Shown: positions 47,252 through 59,142, counted from the first letter of the stretch. The stretch is 64,000 nt of DNA from Marsupella aquatica (GCA_973895155.1 OZ316891.1:30690001-30754000), one strand, 5' to 3'. The notes: generated by a model not told the origin, from the sequence alone. Made by a program: numbers and translations.

Positions 47252-48730
47252 CCCTCCTCATCCGTCCATTAAATTCCTTCTACCCACCATCCTCGCTCCT
47301 AATCTCTCCCTCACCATCTTCTTCTGTCTATCTACATCGGCACTGATCTTTCTTCCTCACCATCAGCTCACTCAATCTGCTTCATCCCCCCGCAGCTGCT
47401 GCTGATCCACCGGACTTCATTAATTTCCGCCAACACCTCCGCACTGGACGAAACAGATAGACAACTCCGCTCGTTGAGCAAGAAGAACAACGCGTCCGGG
47501 ATCCGTACTGGCAATCACAATTGCTATCGAGGACAATTTTTCTCTTCCGCAAAAAACCTTCATGAGAGGACCTACACGCAAAATCGGTGTCCAATTCCCT
47601 CCTGCTCGTGCTGCGGATCAGGGTTTCAACTAAGATCAAAACGCGCTGGTCGGGTGTCCGTATCCGTCCTTGCCCACGTTTCACTTCGTCTGTCTTCTCA
47701 CTAGAGGAAGCGCCTTACAAACCCCTGAAGTGCGAAGCAGATTGGCCCTCCCGACGTCTCGTTCGTACGTTACAAAGCTATGCACGAGCTCCCACTCCCT
47801 CCCTCTCTCGGTCTTCCTCCTCTCCAGCCTTTTCCGGCCTCCTCTTCCCTTATTCTCTCCTGCTTCCCGGATGACGAAACACTACACCGAGAATGAAAAC
47901 CTTCTCCTCCTTCTCACCTATTTTGTTTCCCTCTGCAGAACTCCCACCGTCACGCTGATCTCAAGATCTATCTGCCCACACTGCTTCGGCCCTCCCGCTC
48001 CCTCGTTTCGCCTTCTACGCGGTGTCGTCGTCCTGCTCGTGCTTCCGTCACCTTTCCCTCCTCTTCACTTCCTTCTCCTTCACGGACCTACTTATTACAC
48101 TCCTTTTACCACCGTGAAGCAGAGCAAAGCCGGGACACGACGAATCCCTAAAAAATAAAATTCACCCCTCACTGGAACACCGAGCACACAGCCCCGACCT
48201 CCACTCCACTCCACTCCACTCCACCCTAATTCACCGCAGAAACCAATGACCCCACAATCCGTTCCTCCTCCTTTCTTCCCACTCCCTCCCTCCTGTGTCT
48301 TCTTCCGTCCTCCTTGCAGATCCTCCACGGCAGAAACCCCGGCCGCCCGCCCTCCCGCCCGCCTTCAACTCAGCCAGCTCACCTCACGTCACTCACTTCT
48401 ACTCTGCCCTTCGCTCTTCTTCTCCTCCTCCTCCTCTTCGACCAGCTTCCGCCCTACTCCTCCTCCTCCTCGCCTCGCCTCGCCTCGCCTCTCCTCGACC
48501 GGCTTCCGTCTTCTTCGCTGGCCTTGCGGATCAGCGCCATAACCAGTCTAGTCCAGTCAAGTCCAGTCCAGTCTAGACGACAACAGCAACAGCAGCAGCA
48601 GCAGCAACAATCGACGAAGCACAACGGAAACAACAACGCTGTTTCTGCTGCCTCCCCATTGCCAGCAGGAGCAACAGGAGCAGCACGGGAATATCTTCTC
48701 TGCCCTTCTTCACCTACCAGACGCTCCCAC
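47252..48730. promoter_or_regulatory. Pyrimidine-rich upstream region of the PP2C gene
   Basis: The sequence 5' of the PP2C start codon is strongly C/T-rich on the plus strand (purine-rich on the coding strand). It includes a CTCCA pentamer run near 48.20-48.23 kb, CTCGC runs near 48.47 kb, TCC runs and a CAG run near 48.58-48.61 kb. It probably holds 5' UTR and promoter. Frames of up to 160 residues here are low-complexity Ser/Pro/Leu. Confidence 0.5.
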
Positions 48731-48790
48731 TAAACTACTAAAATATTACTCCTCACTGTCTCCTTTTCCCAACTCCTCCTTTCTACCTTT

Positions 48791-49015
48791 GCTTCGTGGG
48801 GGACAAGAAAACCAAAACAGCCCAACAGAGCAGGCCCAATTTGTTAAATGGTCTCCTTTCTCCCAACTCCTTTACCTTTAGCTTCGTGGGGGACAAGAAA
48901 ACCCAAACGAGGCCAACAGAGCAAGCCCAAATTGTTAATGGTCTCCTTTCCCAACTCCTTTACCTTTACTTTGTGGGGGACAAGCCAACCAAAAGAGGCT
49001 AACAGAGCAAGGCCA
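48791..49015. repeat. ~89-bp tandem repeat, 2.5 copies
   Basis: Copies start at about 48791, 48881 and 48969. They share GTGGGGGACAAG, CCAACAGAGCA(A/G)G, and GGTCTCCTTTC followed by CAACTCCTTTACC. Confidence 0.85.
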
Positions 49016-49102
49016 ATTTTTTTTTAAGGTTTCTTGGTTTTAAAAGGGAGTCTCAAAGCTGGCAATTTGAGAGACCTCATTTTTAAGGTTTCTTTACTTT
49101 GG

Positions 49103-49414
49103 TAGGGCATCTCAAAAACTTACAATTTGATGGACCTTAACTTCAAATATATATACACATACTTTTTACAGAAAAAGGCCTACAATTTGATGGACCTTAA
49201 CTTCCTCATTAAATTACCTATTATGGACACAAAAAGTTATGGACTATGAAATTTATAGTTCATAAGGATTGGTCTTATGCCTTTACCATATGGCACTGTA
49301 GAGATTGGTGACAGGAAAACAAAAAAAAAGTGTTACATAACCTTGTGAAAAAGTTATGACCATTTTTTTTGGCCAAATGCCATCATATACAATTTTGAAG
49401 CTTTGAGACCCTAA
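49103..49414. mobile_element. MITE-like element copy, ~310 bp
   Basis: It begins TAGGGCATCTCAAAAACTTA and ends TTTTGAAGCTTTGAGACCCTA, an imperfect inverted pair. The interior is the reverse complement of the 24.08-24.34 kb copy, including AAAAAGTTATGGACTATGAA and the segment with ggtcttatgcc. A partial end (GGGAGTCTCAAAGCTGG) lies just upstream at about 49.05 kb. Confidence 0.65.
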
Positions 49415-50580
49415 TGTCACCTTGTTTGTGTCAAGGAGAATGTGCTAGGGATATTTCTCGCCTTGTTTTCCTAGAATAATTTCTCACAGTCAGATCTCCC
49501 TAGATGTAAGGATCACCTTTAGATTCTGGCCAATGGGGTCTCTGGCTAGGTGGGGAGTTTGCTACAGGAAGACAAAAAGGGTAGCTAATTAGAATATTCT
49601 TTACCTCATAATCCTAGATCAATTTTTGGCTGTCGGAATTTCCTAGATTTAACAATAACCATTATAGTCAGGCTAGTGGAGTCTGTGGCTAGGTGAGCTG
49701 ACTAAAACTAGCCAAAGTTACTCAAATACTTTCTATAGAGGTGGAATCTACTGTACCTAATTGTGCCCACTAAAAACATAGTTGCCCAGAGAAGGCCATT
49801 GGGGAAGAAGGTCCATATCAAACCACTCCACTTCGAATTAGTTTTGTGTGACGAGCCCTACGCTACATTACTGTAGGAGTGAATTAAATTATTGTTTAGA
49901 TGCAAGGTGTTGTACTTCTCTCACTGTACTTTGTACGATAACCTACCTATACTACAGTTGTGGCATGTAGGTTCTTAGGCATCACCAGTTCAGCTCCGGT
50001 TTTCTTTGTCCCTCTCTCTCGTCCAAAGGGCTCCAACCCTGACCCACACCCCCAACCCCACCCTCACACCCTGCTACTAGTCCACTCCGTGTTTGTCAGG
50101 GACTCCTACTCTGTACTCTACTCCTAGGGGTGGCTTAACAAGAGTTTGGGATCTAGAGTGGAAAGAGCAGCAGTTGGCTGGACAAGAACTAAGGGCCCTT
50201 CAGGTATGTTGTCTATAGATACATGGGAGGCATTGGGTCCAAGAAATGTTGATGTGGAGTGCTTTATATTGTCTGTAGATTTAAACCACCTCCAGAGGTG
50301 GTCCAAAGATTTCCAAACTTGACTCATTTGTTCAAGTCATTGGCATGTATTGAAGTTCAGTCGGGAAATTTTTTGGTCCAAAATCTATCTTTAGAAGTGG
50401 TTTCCAGTTTGGTTTGTGAGAAAGAAGTCACAAGTGCCCCTCACCTTCTGTAAAGCCACCCTAAGTATGAAGTTAGTTGCGCAAGCTTTGTACTTCTATT
50501 TACTTTGGATAATACCTTGCATTACTAAGCTTGAGTTAGAACTAAAGCAATGCTCCTTAAGAGTTCCACCCGCCCACCTT
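49415..50580. other. Spacer without a supported gene
   Basis: Short broken frames only. The part at 50.25-50.46 kb resembles 3.67-3.81 kb (shared pieces around GAGTGCTT, AGATTTAAAC, ATTTCCAAAC, TTCA..CATTGAA.TTCA), which suggests an old dispersed repeat or fragments of a duplicated gene. Confidence 0.4.
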
Positions 50581-50819
50581 AATTAAACCATTGTGTTTTT
50601 CTTTGGTAGTTTTGTTCACACTTGTTTGCTAGATATCCCTTTGTGTGACCCGGCTCATGGGATCTACGCCCCATTTTAATTCCATGGCCTCTTTGGGGGA
50701 CTATGGGCCGTAATGTTAGGCATTTACTCTTAGGTCTCGGGCTACAATTGTAACAGTAGTTAGGGCTAACCCTAATTGTGGACTTGGTTGGGTTAGTGAT
50801 GTTGCACAATATATCCCTA

Positions 50820-51080
50820 GCGGTGTTTGCTTGGATAGGACGTACTAAGGCTCATTATTATGGAACCATTTGAGAGATAGAGAGCACTTGTATTGCAGAG
50901 ACTCGGTAGGGCCGACAGGTCTAGATTGCAGTAAAGCTCTCGTGTGTTCCCGTGGACGTAGTCTTAGCTAAGGTGAAGCACGTATGTCTTGGTGTTGCCT
51001 ACTTGTGCGTTGGATGATCATGGGCTTGCCGTTGTGAATGATCTCCTTGAATATCTCTATGTTGGTATCAATTCTAAGGA
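50820..51080 (+). mobile_element. Probable LTR remnant with initiator-Met-type primer site
   Basis: The phrase TCTCGTGTGTTCCCGTGGAC followed by GTAG is typical of the 3' part of plant Copia-type LTRs. About 110 nt further on, TTGGTATCAA at ~51062 resembles the start of a primer-binding site for initiator tRNA-Met. LTR borders could not be fixed and no adjacent gag frame is seen. Confidence 0.4.
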
Positions 51081-51169
51081 CATTGGTACCATATGACGTC
51101 ATGTTGTCCAATTTTATCTCAACACCAAGTACAATATCTTAAGCTTACCTTTGGCCTTTGTTAACCTTA

Positions 51170-52650
51170 GTCGCGAAACTCAACTACCTTAACACTTAGC
51201 TCCAGCGTCGCTGACTCCAACGCCGAGCTCCCTTATGGTCCAGGCCTGGATAGGCCATCCGGGGAGGACTTAGCATGGGGAAACTTGTGGGCAATGAGAT
51301 GTGGCACTGGCGAAGTCAAGGCACCAGGCTGGTGACACGCACTAAGGACTTAGACTAGCCGAGAGTTGGTCGTGTCAAAGGGAAAAGGGCTGGGCTCAAG
51401 GTCGACCGTCCGGACCCCCGGACGGACTTTGAATTTTGAGGGCTTGAGTGAGAGCTCCTCTTGGGCCCAAGGCTAATGGAGTTGACACCATGGGCAATGG
51501 ACGTTTGGAGTGCGAGTTATGGCCCGATCCAAGTTTGGCCGATCGGGGCCCTGAGTGGCAATGAGATCTGAGGGCCTAGGCATGAACACTGGGTCGGCCT
51601 GATTGCAACGAGCTAAGGCACTCCGCTTGCGGACGCCTAACTATGAAGTTATGGGCGTTGCCAGTTGGTGGCGTGCCCATACATGCGGGATAGGGTCCAG
51701 GTTGGGGACCAAAATTTTGGGGACTAAAGTTGGTCTGGGGGTGGCAGGTCTCCAGAAGCATATATGAGGTGGAGTGGTGTCTCCCTGGGGGCTAAGGGCG
51801 AGCCGAAGTCGTGAGCCGCGGCGGTCGCGACACTAAGGGAAAACGTCAAACGGAAACGACAATAACTTCCCAAAGAGAAATCCGTTGGGGGACTTCTTGG
51901 ATGCATTGGAAAGCTCTCAAGGAGGTCTACATTCTCCTGAGCTCAGATAGGTCTGGGGGCGTTGTAGATTCTTGAGGTTTGCGGGTGCTATCTCGCCCGC
52001 TTGTCAAATCCTGCCAAAATAGCAGCCAAGCCGCGTTCAATCTCTCAAGGGAGCTTGCATTGGGGAGGCAAGGCCAAGTAGGCGTGGAGGTTGAGTTCCA
52101 AGGGAACTTGATCCCTAGATCGTCAGTGGGGCGAGAACCGAGAGTTGGTTGCTAAAGTCAGGGCCATTATGGTGTAGGGACAAGCTTTAGGACAAGCTAT
52201 GCTATGTGGGCCATGAACATGTCCTGGGGATAGGGCGGTCAGTTGGTGATGGATAGGTATGAGGGGGAACCCGAGCTGCACCCAAGGAAGGAGTTGTTTT
52301 GGACAAACAGTGGACGTCAATTTTGGTTCCGGCTTATGGCATCGGGAGGACCTATCGTTGACTTACTTACCAATATCTATTGAGCTTGAGTTAGGATGCT
52401 AGACTTGGGAGATCTAGATCCTGAAGGGTTACTTACCGAGACGCTTGGTTGTTTGTGCAGACAGTGATGACTGTTGAGTAGTGGTCGTGTTGGAGAGCAA
52501 GTGCGGTTTTGTATGGGAGGGGCCGCTAGTGGTGCAAGGGGCATTAGGTTGCTTGCTTGAGGTATTCCGTGGAGACATTCGGACACTAGGGGCACTTAGG
52601 CGTGGGTGTTGGGATTGGTGAGGGTGCTGGGTGGCAAGGTCCACCACTAC
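51170..52650 (-). mobile_element. 1.5-kb dispersed repeat, copy 2
   Basis: Inverted relative to copy 1 at 17156-18662 and matching it almost end to end (e.g. CATTCTCCTGAGCTCAG here against CTGAGCTC/GGAGAATG phrases there). There is no open frame of note. Both copies end within a few bases of each other at both sides, which suggests a defined element rather than random fragments. Confidence 0.7.
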
Positions 52651-53475
52651 CTCCAGCCCCAAGATTATGTTTGTCTCCCCATTATGTTAGTTTCATCAAG
52701 TGCCATACCTTAACCTCAGCCTTTAGCTTCAATGCCAAGATGATGCTTGTAATCCGCGTCGTTTTGCTTCTCAGCCTAATTGTTGCTAATTGCCTCCACC
52801 TTCCATATACAATTCAAATGTGACCATATCAAGCGGAATGGACAATAGTATTTCAAATGTAACCGCTTGATATGGTCGGTGCTTGTCGACAGTTTAGGTC
52901 CGAAGCTCTTAGAGCTGCCAAAACTTTTGGGAGAAATTGATAGTCTCATTGTTGAGAGAGTGTCATTGTTTGGTGAGCATAAAGATGCTTTTTGCCTGCA
53001 AAGGCAAAATGCAAAGCGGGGAGTGACGTTAAGACTGTTCTGCGGTGCTACAAATCTGTGAGTGAGCTATAACGTGTACCTGAGTGAATCCTATTGAGCT
53101 ATGACCTGGAACCTTGTTCCATACTTTATTGTGCGCTTGCAATTGAAGGCTGCAAGCTCCTTATCCTATTTCTACTATGGGGAGCTTGCAGTTGGAAGGA
53201 GGGTCGAGTGATTGACGTTGTGTCAGTGGAGGACTGAGCTGTGGGTTTAGGAGCCTGGGTACTGCGTGAGTTATTTGTTGTGCAATAGTTCTTTGACCGT
53301 ACCTATTGAGTTTGAGCAAAGTGAGTTTGAGAAGAGGAGGAGCTACAGTCACATATATTGCAACCTTTATTTCAACGGGTGTTGTGTGATAGACAAGGAG
53401 TGGTCTTTGCTGGATTTGGTGAGGTGGAGGTCAAGAACCTGCCTTGGACGAGGGGCTGTGGAGGTGGACAAGCTA
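52651..53475. other. Spacer interrupted by the Copia insertion
   Basis: Small frames only. A 104-residue plus-strand frame starting at 53266 runs into the Copia LTR, and its pre-insertion continuation would resume at 59143. I recognise no domain. Confidence 0.4.
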
Positions 53476-53480
53476 GGTGT
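53476..53480. repeat. Copia target-site duplication, left
   Basis: GGTGT immediately before the left LTR, identical to 59138-59142 after the right LTR. Confidence 0.85.
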
Positions 53481-53794
53481 TGTGGGGAGAAATCAGATCA
53501 GGAAAAACATACACGTGCTCAATAGTTACGTGGTTCGCCTCAAGGTTGGCTACGTCCACGGGAAGACCAAGCTTTATTAACGGTTATGTGTCTACTCAAG
53601 CATCACCATAGCTCTCATCTCTTCAAGCTCTCATCTCTTGCTATATCACTGTGTTCTCTCTTGAGAACTCTCTTCTGTGTTCTCACACCACATAGAAGTT
53701 GAAGAGATAAGGACCAACTCTTCAACTAGGGTTTACTCTAACCCTAGTTAACATACTAACAATAGTTCAACCCAAGACTGAGTTAACCTCTACA
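53481..53794 (-). repeat. Copia 3' LTR (left)
   Basis: On the element strand it starts TGTAGAGGTTAAC and ends TCTCCCCACA. Relative to the right LTR it lacks a 9-bp segment near its distal end and has a 16-bp duplication of CAAGCTCTCATCTCT. Confidence 0.92.
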
Positions 53795-53808
53795 AACTCT
53801 CCCTTGAC
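53795..53808 (-). other. Copia polypurine tract
   Basis: On the element strand, CAAGGGAGAGTT abuts the 3' LTR, the position where plus-strand DNA synthesis is primed. Confidence 0.7.
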
Positions 53809-53988
53809 TCATGTCTTGGGAGGGTTCATAACATTGTCTTTTCCTTACAAGTTCCTCCGCGGGAAGTTCAAGACAGTAGGGCCAAAAGACCCTCCTCCTA
53901 ATGCAAGGGTTAACTAGAACTAAGCCGTAGCCGATAAGCCATCGGATGGAGTACTCATATAGAGACGTTTTCTTGGTTAACTCTATAT

Positions 53989-54876
53989 TTACAATATTTG
54001 TAAATAATTACAATGCCTTGAAAAATTATTGGAGTCTAATACTTTGGTAAAAGCATCCGCTGGATTAAGCTTTCCATCAATCTTGACAAGCTCAAATTCA
54101 TCATCCGATAATGCCTGTCGGATGAAATGATAGCGGACATCAATGTGCTTTACCCTGCCATCCATCACCTGATTCTTGGTAGTGTAAATTGCACTTTGAC
54201 TGTCACAATGAAGATATACACACTCCTGTGATAAACCCATCTCCGTGACAAGCTTTTTCAACCAAATGGTCTCTGATGCTGCTTCTGCTGCTGCTACATA
54301 CTCGGCATCCATAGTAGACTTTGCAACACACTTTTGGAGAGTAAACTTCCAACTAATGCATCCACCAGCAAGTGTAAATACATATCTAGTTGTCGATCTC
54401 CTCTTATCCAGATCACCTGCGTAGTCTGCATCCACATAACCTTGAAGCACTTTCATATTGTTTGAACTTGCATCAAACAACAAACCCTTCTTAGTGGAAC
54501 CTCTGATGTAGCGCAAAATCCATTTCACTGCTTCCCAATGAACTTTTCCTGGATTTGCCATGTATCTGCTTACCTTGCTAACGGCATAAGCTATGTCTGG
54601 TCGGGTGCATACCATGAGATACATTAAACTACCCACAACACTTTCATAAGGAACTTTGGACATCAAACTTTTTTCTGTCGCATCCGATGGACATAATGCT
54701 GCAGAAATATTGAAATGCCTTGCCAAAGGAACAATCACAGCCTTAGCATCTGCCATGTTAAATTTTGAGAGTACCTTCTCTGCATATCTTTTCTGCGTCA
54801 GCCAAAGTTTGGCTTTGTTAACATCCCTGACAATCTCCATGCCTAGGATCCTCTTGGCTGTGCCCAAATCCTTCAT
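53989..54876 (-). pseudogene. Copia pol: end of reverse transcriptase and RNase H
   Basis: 295 open residues. The start, MKDLGTAKRILGMEIVRD, is the end of the RT domain. RNase H shows DADYAGDLDKRRSTTRYVF, STMDAEYVAAAEA and LHCDSQSAIYTTKNQ, carrying its Asp/Glu/Asp residues, and KHIDVRYHFIR. It is in the same frame as the upstream RT piece but separated from it by a TAG at 54928-54930. Confidence 0.92.
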
Positions 54877-54927
54877 CTTAAACTCAGAACTGAGTTGGGT
54901 CTTAAGCTTATCAACTTCGCCCTTATC

Positions 54928-55674
54928 CTATGCTGCAATGAGCATGTCATCCACATAAAGTACAAGGATGACAAGCTTAAAACCTATGTTGTTCACACGC
55001 CTTATGTAAACACATGGATCGTACACGCTTCGCACAAATCCAAGCGATTTCAAAAATTCATCAAAACGCTTGTTCCACTGCCTTGGGCTCTGCTTTAATC
55101 CATACAAGGATTTTAGCAACCTGCATACCAAATTTTCCTTGCCCTTTTGCACAAAACCCTCTGGTTGCCTCATGTAAATCACCTCATCCAACGATCCATA
55201 TAAGAATGCCGTGACAACATCAATTTGATCTAAAACCAGATCAAATAAAACTACAAGAGCACATAGCAAATGTATTGTTGAATACTTTGCTACGGGTGAA
55301 AAAACCTCATTGTAGTCCATACCTTTCTGTTGAGTAAAACCCTTGCCTACCAACCAAGCCTTAAATATCTTCTCAGCATCCTCCGTGGGTCCATCTTTCT
55401 TCCTATACACCCACTTGCTATCAACAGTCTGCTTGTCACTAGGTAGACTTATGAGTTCCCAAGTCTTGTTATCATGAAGTGATTTCATTTCCATGCGCAT
55501 CGCCGCCTGCCACCGTTGCTTCTCCATAGAAGCTAGGATCTCTCGAAATGAGGATGGATCTCCATCTTCTGTCACCAATGCATCAATAGATTCTTCATCC
55601 AAATCCACTTGATCAGAATGAAGCCAAGTTCCATACCTTTCCCGGGCTTGACGTTTACGAGTTCCTCTTCGCAC
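54928..55674 (-). pseudogene. Copia pol: reverse transcriptase
   Basis: The piece contains WQAAMRMEMKSLHDNKTWEL, DYNEVFSPVAKYSTIHLLCA, QIDVVTAFLYGSLDEVIYM and the catalytic VLYVDDMLIA. A TAA at 55696-55698 precedes it in frame and a TAG follows the YVDD segment. Catalytic aspartates remain. Confidence 0.92.
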
Positions 55675-55698
55675 TGAAGACTCTGGCTGATCTGATTA

Positions 55699-56290
55699 TA
55701 GTGTGCTTTGCCTTACAATAGTGTCAACATATTCTTCATTTGACATATCCTCTCCTCTTAAATCCTCTAGAGGAGGAGATTGCACTTTGTTAGTAGTAGG
55801 GAATTGATCTATCTCCCCCTCCTTCAATGATTTATCTTCATTGAAGGATAGATCCCGACTAACAAGTAACTTGCAATCAACTGGATCCCATAATCGATAT
55901 CCTTTAACGTCACGCTGATAACCAAAAAAAATGCATTTCTGGGCTCGAGGATCTAGCTTAGTCCTATTGTTGCTAGGAACATGTGCATATGCTTCACAAC
56001 CAAAAACCCTAAGCTTTAAATAATCAGCAGGTCGATTGTGCCATAGCTCAAAGGAAGTTTTGTAAGTAATTGCCCGACTAGGAGAGAGATTTACTAGATA
56101 AGCAGCTATGTTGACAACTTCTGCTCAAAAGATTTGTGGCAATTTAGAGTGGCTCAACATGCTCCTTGCTCGCTCCAACAATGTGCGATTGAGTCGCTCA
56201 GCAACACCATTTTGCTCAGGATTGTACACAGTTGTGAGATGGTGAGTAATTCCCTTATTGCACAATACGTGTTGAACTTGCCAGAGGTGT
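55699..56290 (-). pseudogene. Copia pol: integrase C-terminal part
   Basis: In the shifted frame the minus strand reads GITHHLTTVYNPEQNGVAER (catalytic Glu region), then a TGA at 56125-56127 where Trp is expected, then the conserved LRVFGCEAYAHVP and FFGYQRDVKGYRLWDP segments. A frameshift near 56281 joins it to the upstream integrase half. Confidence 0.8.
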
Positions 56291-57485
56291 ATTCACCACC
56301 ATTATCTGATCGTAGATATCTCACATTCTTTGCAGTCTGTGTCTCAACTTGAGCTACCCATTGTTTGAAGATGGAAAACACTTCAAACTTATGGGCAATG
56401 AAATAAATCCAAACAAATCTTGAGTAATCATCGATAAACGATACATAATATTGTTTGCCTGAATGTGAGGAAACTGGAGTAGGACCCCACACATCGGAAT
56501 GAATATACTCAAGTACAACTTTAGAATGATGAATGATAGTCGGAAATAGAGTTCTTGTTTTCTTGCCGACAATGCAATGATCACAAAAACTCAACTTGCA
56601 TGCTTGCAATCCTGGTAGGAGATGTCGCTTGTGTAGGATTTCCAAACTTTTTTCACTCATGTGACCAAGCCGAGGATGCCATAAATTGATTTTCTCCTCC
56701 TGAGATGTGACCAAATTGACTTCGACAAGAAGTGTGGTGCCTTCCAAGACATAGATGTTTCTTTTCCTCTTGCCAATAAGAACTTCAATTGATCCATGCG
56801 TGATTGTTAACACCCCATCAGTTGCACTCCATTGATAACCCTTCGCATCCAAGTAGCCAAGAGAAATCAAATTCTTACACATTTTTGGAATGTGTCTGAC
56901 ATTTGATAGAGTACAGTACTTGTCACCGGGTAGTTGAATCTTTACGAATCCAATCCCTAAAACTTTGCAAGAATGATTATTTCTCATCAAAATAGATCCG
57001 TTGATAGGAATGTAGGATGAGAAAAGTTCACGCATATAGCACATGTGATACGAGCAAGCGGAATCCAAGATCCATTGACAATCCTTAACTTGGGAAGTGG
57101 TACACAATGCAAATCTTTCACTGTCCTCTTCTCGAACAACTACTTGGGCTGAAGAACCGGCAACTTCCTTGAATGTGTCTTTGACGCGACAATCCTTCTT
57201 CATGTGGCCCACTTTGTCACACTTCCAACACTTTATCTCACGAGTAGACTTGGATGGTGATTTGGATCGAGATCTAGATCTGGATCTAAACCTTCTCCTA
57301 CCAAAAGATCGGTCATGGAACCTTCCTCGCTCCATGGGAAGTGGGTTAAACCTTTTGTTTTCATGAGATGACTCCCTTGATTTGCCTCTTTCTACCAACA
57401 GTGCAGTTGATGATGAGGTTGAGGTAGGATGAGCTGAAGAAACCAGCTTAGACTGCATGTCATCGGTCAACAGGGCACTCACCAC
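56270..57485 (-). pseudogene. Copia pol: zinc knuckle, protease, integrase N-terminal part
   Basis: In order: an Arg/Ser-rich stretch, the CCHC knuckle CWKCDKVGHMKKDC, the protease signature WILDSACSYHMC (DSA in place of the common DSG), the pre-integrase domain LWHPRLGHMSEKSLEILHKR, and the integrase core with HSDVWGP and RSDNGGEYTSGKF (first two catalytic Asp). The natural frame shifts after FNTYC. Confidence 0.92.
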
Positions 57486-57527
57486 ATCATTGTAGGATAT
57501 AGTTGTCTTATCACGGAATAGAAGAAC

Positions 57528-58025
57528 TCAAGACAAAGATTGGTACGAAGGTGGTAGTGAGCTCAAGAGTTGTAAGGCTTTCTTTTCTTCGCTCAAATGC
57601 TCCCCCAAATTCTCTAGGTCAACCACAAGATCATTGAACTGATCGATATGATCTTGAATCTTGACTCCATCAGCCATTTTGAATTGCATGAGCTTCAAGC
57701 TTGCATACATTTGGTTTGACATCTCATTCTTGTAGTACTTGTTGCGCAATGCATGAAACAAGTCCATCACCGTTTGTGTTGCTTTTTCCTCGAACTGCTT
57801 CTTCACATTGTTTTTCAGGTACATGCCAACAATACTTACCGCTTGATCATGGAGATCATGCCAATCATCATCTTCCATCTCCTTGGGTTGAGATCTTAGT
57901 ACCTTGCCTAGGCCCATCACCCTAAGTGCATCCCTCACGTTACGTTCCCACATTGTATAGTCCATCCGACCATCAAATTTTTCCACCTCAAACCTTTGAC
58001 CTCCAATTCTAGTAGTCGTCATCAC
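57528..58025 (-). pseudogene. Copia gag (UBN2/retrotran_gag-like)
   Basis: 165 residues beginning MMTTTRIGGQRFEVEKFDGR, with MWERNVRDALR and the later LKLMQFKMADGVKIQDHIDQ and LLSSLPPSYQSL typical of plant Copia gag. A TGA at 57528-57530 interrupts what would be one continuous gag-pol frame, since pol resumes in the same frame. Confidence 0.92.
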
Positions 58026-58814
58026 TGGAATGCCAAATGTAGTGTGGAGTCGCCTTCCGACAAGAAATAAACGTCAAATGCTCAAATGTGGGGTGTGAAA
58101 ATAAGGCCAAAAATGAAAGTTGGTGAATTTTGAAACTGATCACTCCTATGTGTAGCCCACAAGGTAACACTCCGAATTCTGAAAACGGTTTGTCAAATGG
58201 ACTCTCGAGTGCCAAGAATTTTTACTCCGACCGGAGGGGGGTAAAAGATGAAATAATTACCCCTCAAGGGAATCTCTTATGCCAAAGATTCCACTAGTAT
58301 ACTTTTTCAGAATTAAACGCACCAATACTTGCCTAGCTTCCCCAAGTACGCCTCTCCAAAAGTTGAAGTTGATCCGATTTTATTTGCCGCTCGGAATCTT
58401 TGACCTTCGGTAAAAATTTAAGCCTCTGGAAAAGAATCTTTTCGGGAAATTCCGTCCGCCATTGTACAGCCCCTGTGGGGGACTTCATAGGGGGTACTTC
58501 CCCCTGCCTGAGCCCTGTCGAGCCCTAAAAGGCCTCCTCGAAGTTTTCGACCTCCTCGCGCGTCCGCGGAAGTCGCGAGTACTCGCGGCAGAAAGTACCC
58601 CTCGGCGGATTCACTCAAATTCCTGTAATTGTTTCTGTTTCTGACCTCAGGCCTTCATTGCTTCACTGAAATGAGCCCCTGGTTGTGTGCTCCACACTTG
58701 TGAGAAGATTGAGTCCGATCTTCTTTCAATAGCTCCGCTTCGAAGAGGAAATCATCCGCTGTTTGCTTTGCTTGAAGCAAGTTTTATGGAGTTCCTAATC
58801 GACTGAAAAAACCT

Positions 58815-58828
58815 GAGCTCTGATACCA
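58815..58828 (-). other. Copia primer-binding site (initiator tRNA-Met)
   Basis: On the element strand, TGGTATCAGAGCTC lies 2 nt inside the 5' LTR. It is the usual complement to the 3' end of plant initiator tRNA-Met. Confidence 0.9.
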
Positions 58829-58830
58829 AT

Positions 58831-59137
58831 TGTGGGGAGAAATCAGATCAGGAAAAACACTCCAAACATACACGTGCTCAATAGTTACGTGGTTCGCCTC
58901 AAGGTTGGCTACGTCCACGGGAAGACCAAACTTTATTAATGGTTATGTGTCTACTCAAACATCACCATAGCTCTCATCTCTTGCTATATCACTGTGTTCT
59001 CTCTTGAGAACTCTCTTCTGTGTTCTCACACCACATAGAAGTTGAAGAGATAAGGACCAACTCTTCAACTAGGGTTTACTCTAACCCTAGTTAACATACT
59101 AACCATAGTTTAACCCAAGACTGAGTTAACCTTTACA
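58831..59137 (-). repeat. Copia 5' LTR (right)
   Basis: 307 bp, ends TGTAAAGG and TCTCCCCACA on the element strand. It is nearly identical to the left LTR, with about six substitutions plus two indels. The promoter and polyadenylation signals it should contain were not located. Confidence 0.92.
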
Positions 59138-59142
59138 GGTGT
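59138..59142. repeat. Copia target-site duplication, right
   Basis: GGTGT, identical to 53476-53480. Confidence 0.85.

Larger units (their letters stand above)
53481..59137 (-). mobile_element. Full-length Ty1/Copia LTR retrotransposon, inactivated
   Basis: The element is 5.66 kb on the minus strand, so its 5' LTR is the right-hand one. It has LTRs of 314 and 307 bp with TG...CA ends, GGTGT target duplications, a primer site complementary to initiator tRNA-Met, a purine tract and a single gag-pol region in Copia order (gag, zinc knuckle, protease, integrase, reverse transcriptase, RNase H). Coding is broken by four nonsense codons and one frameshift. The LTRs differ by about six substitutions and two indels (9 and 16 bp), so insertion was fairly recent but not new. 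Confidence 0.95.

Noticed and set aside
47587-48733. Ser/Pro/Leu-rich plus-strand frames up to 162 residues
   Set aside because: Translations of a pyrimidine-rich stretch that is more likely 5' UTR and promoter of the PP2C.
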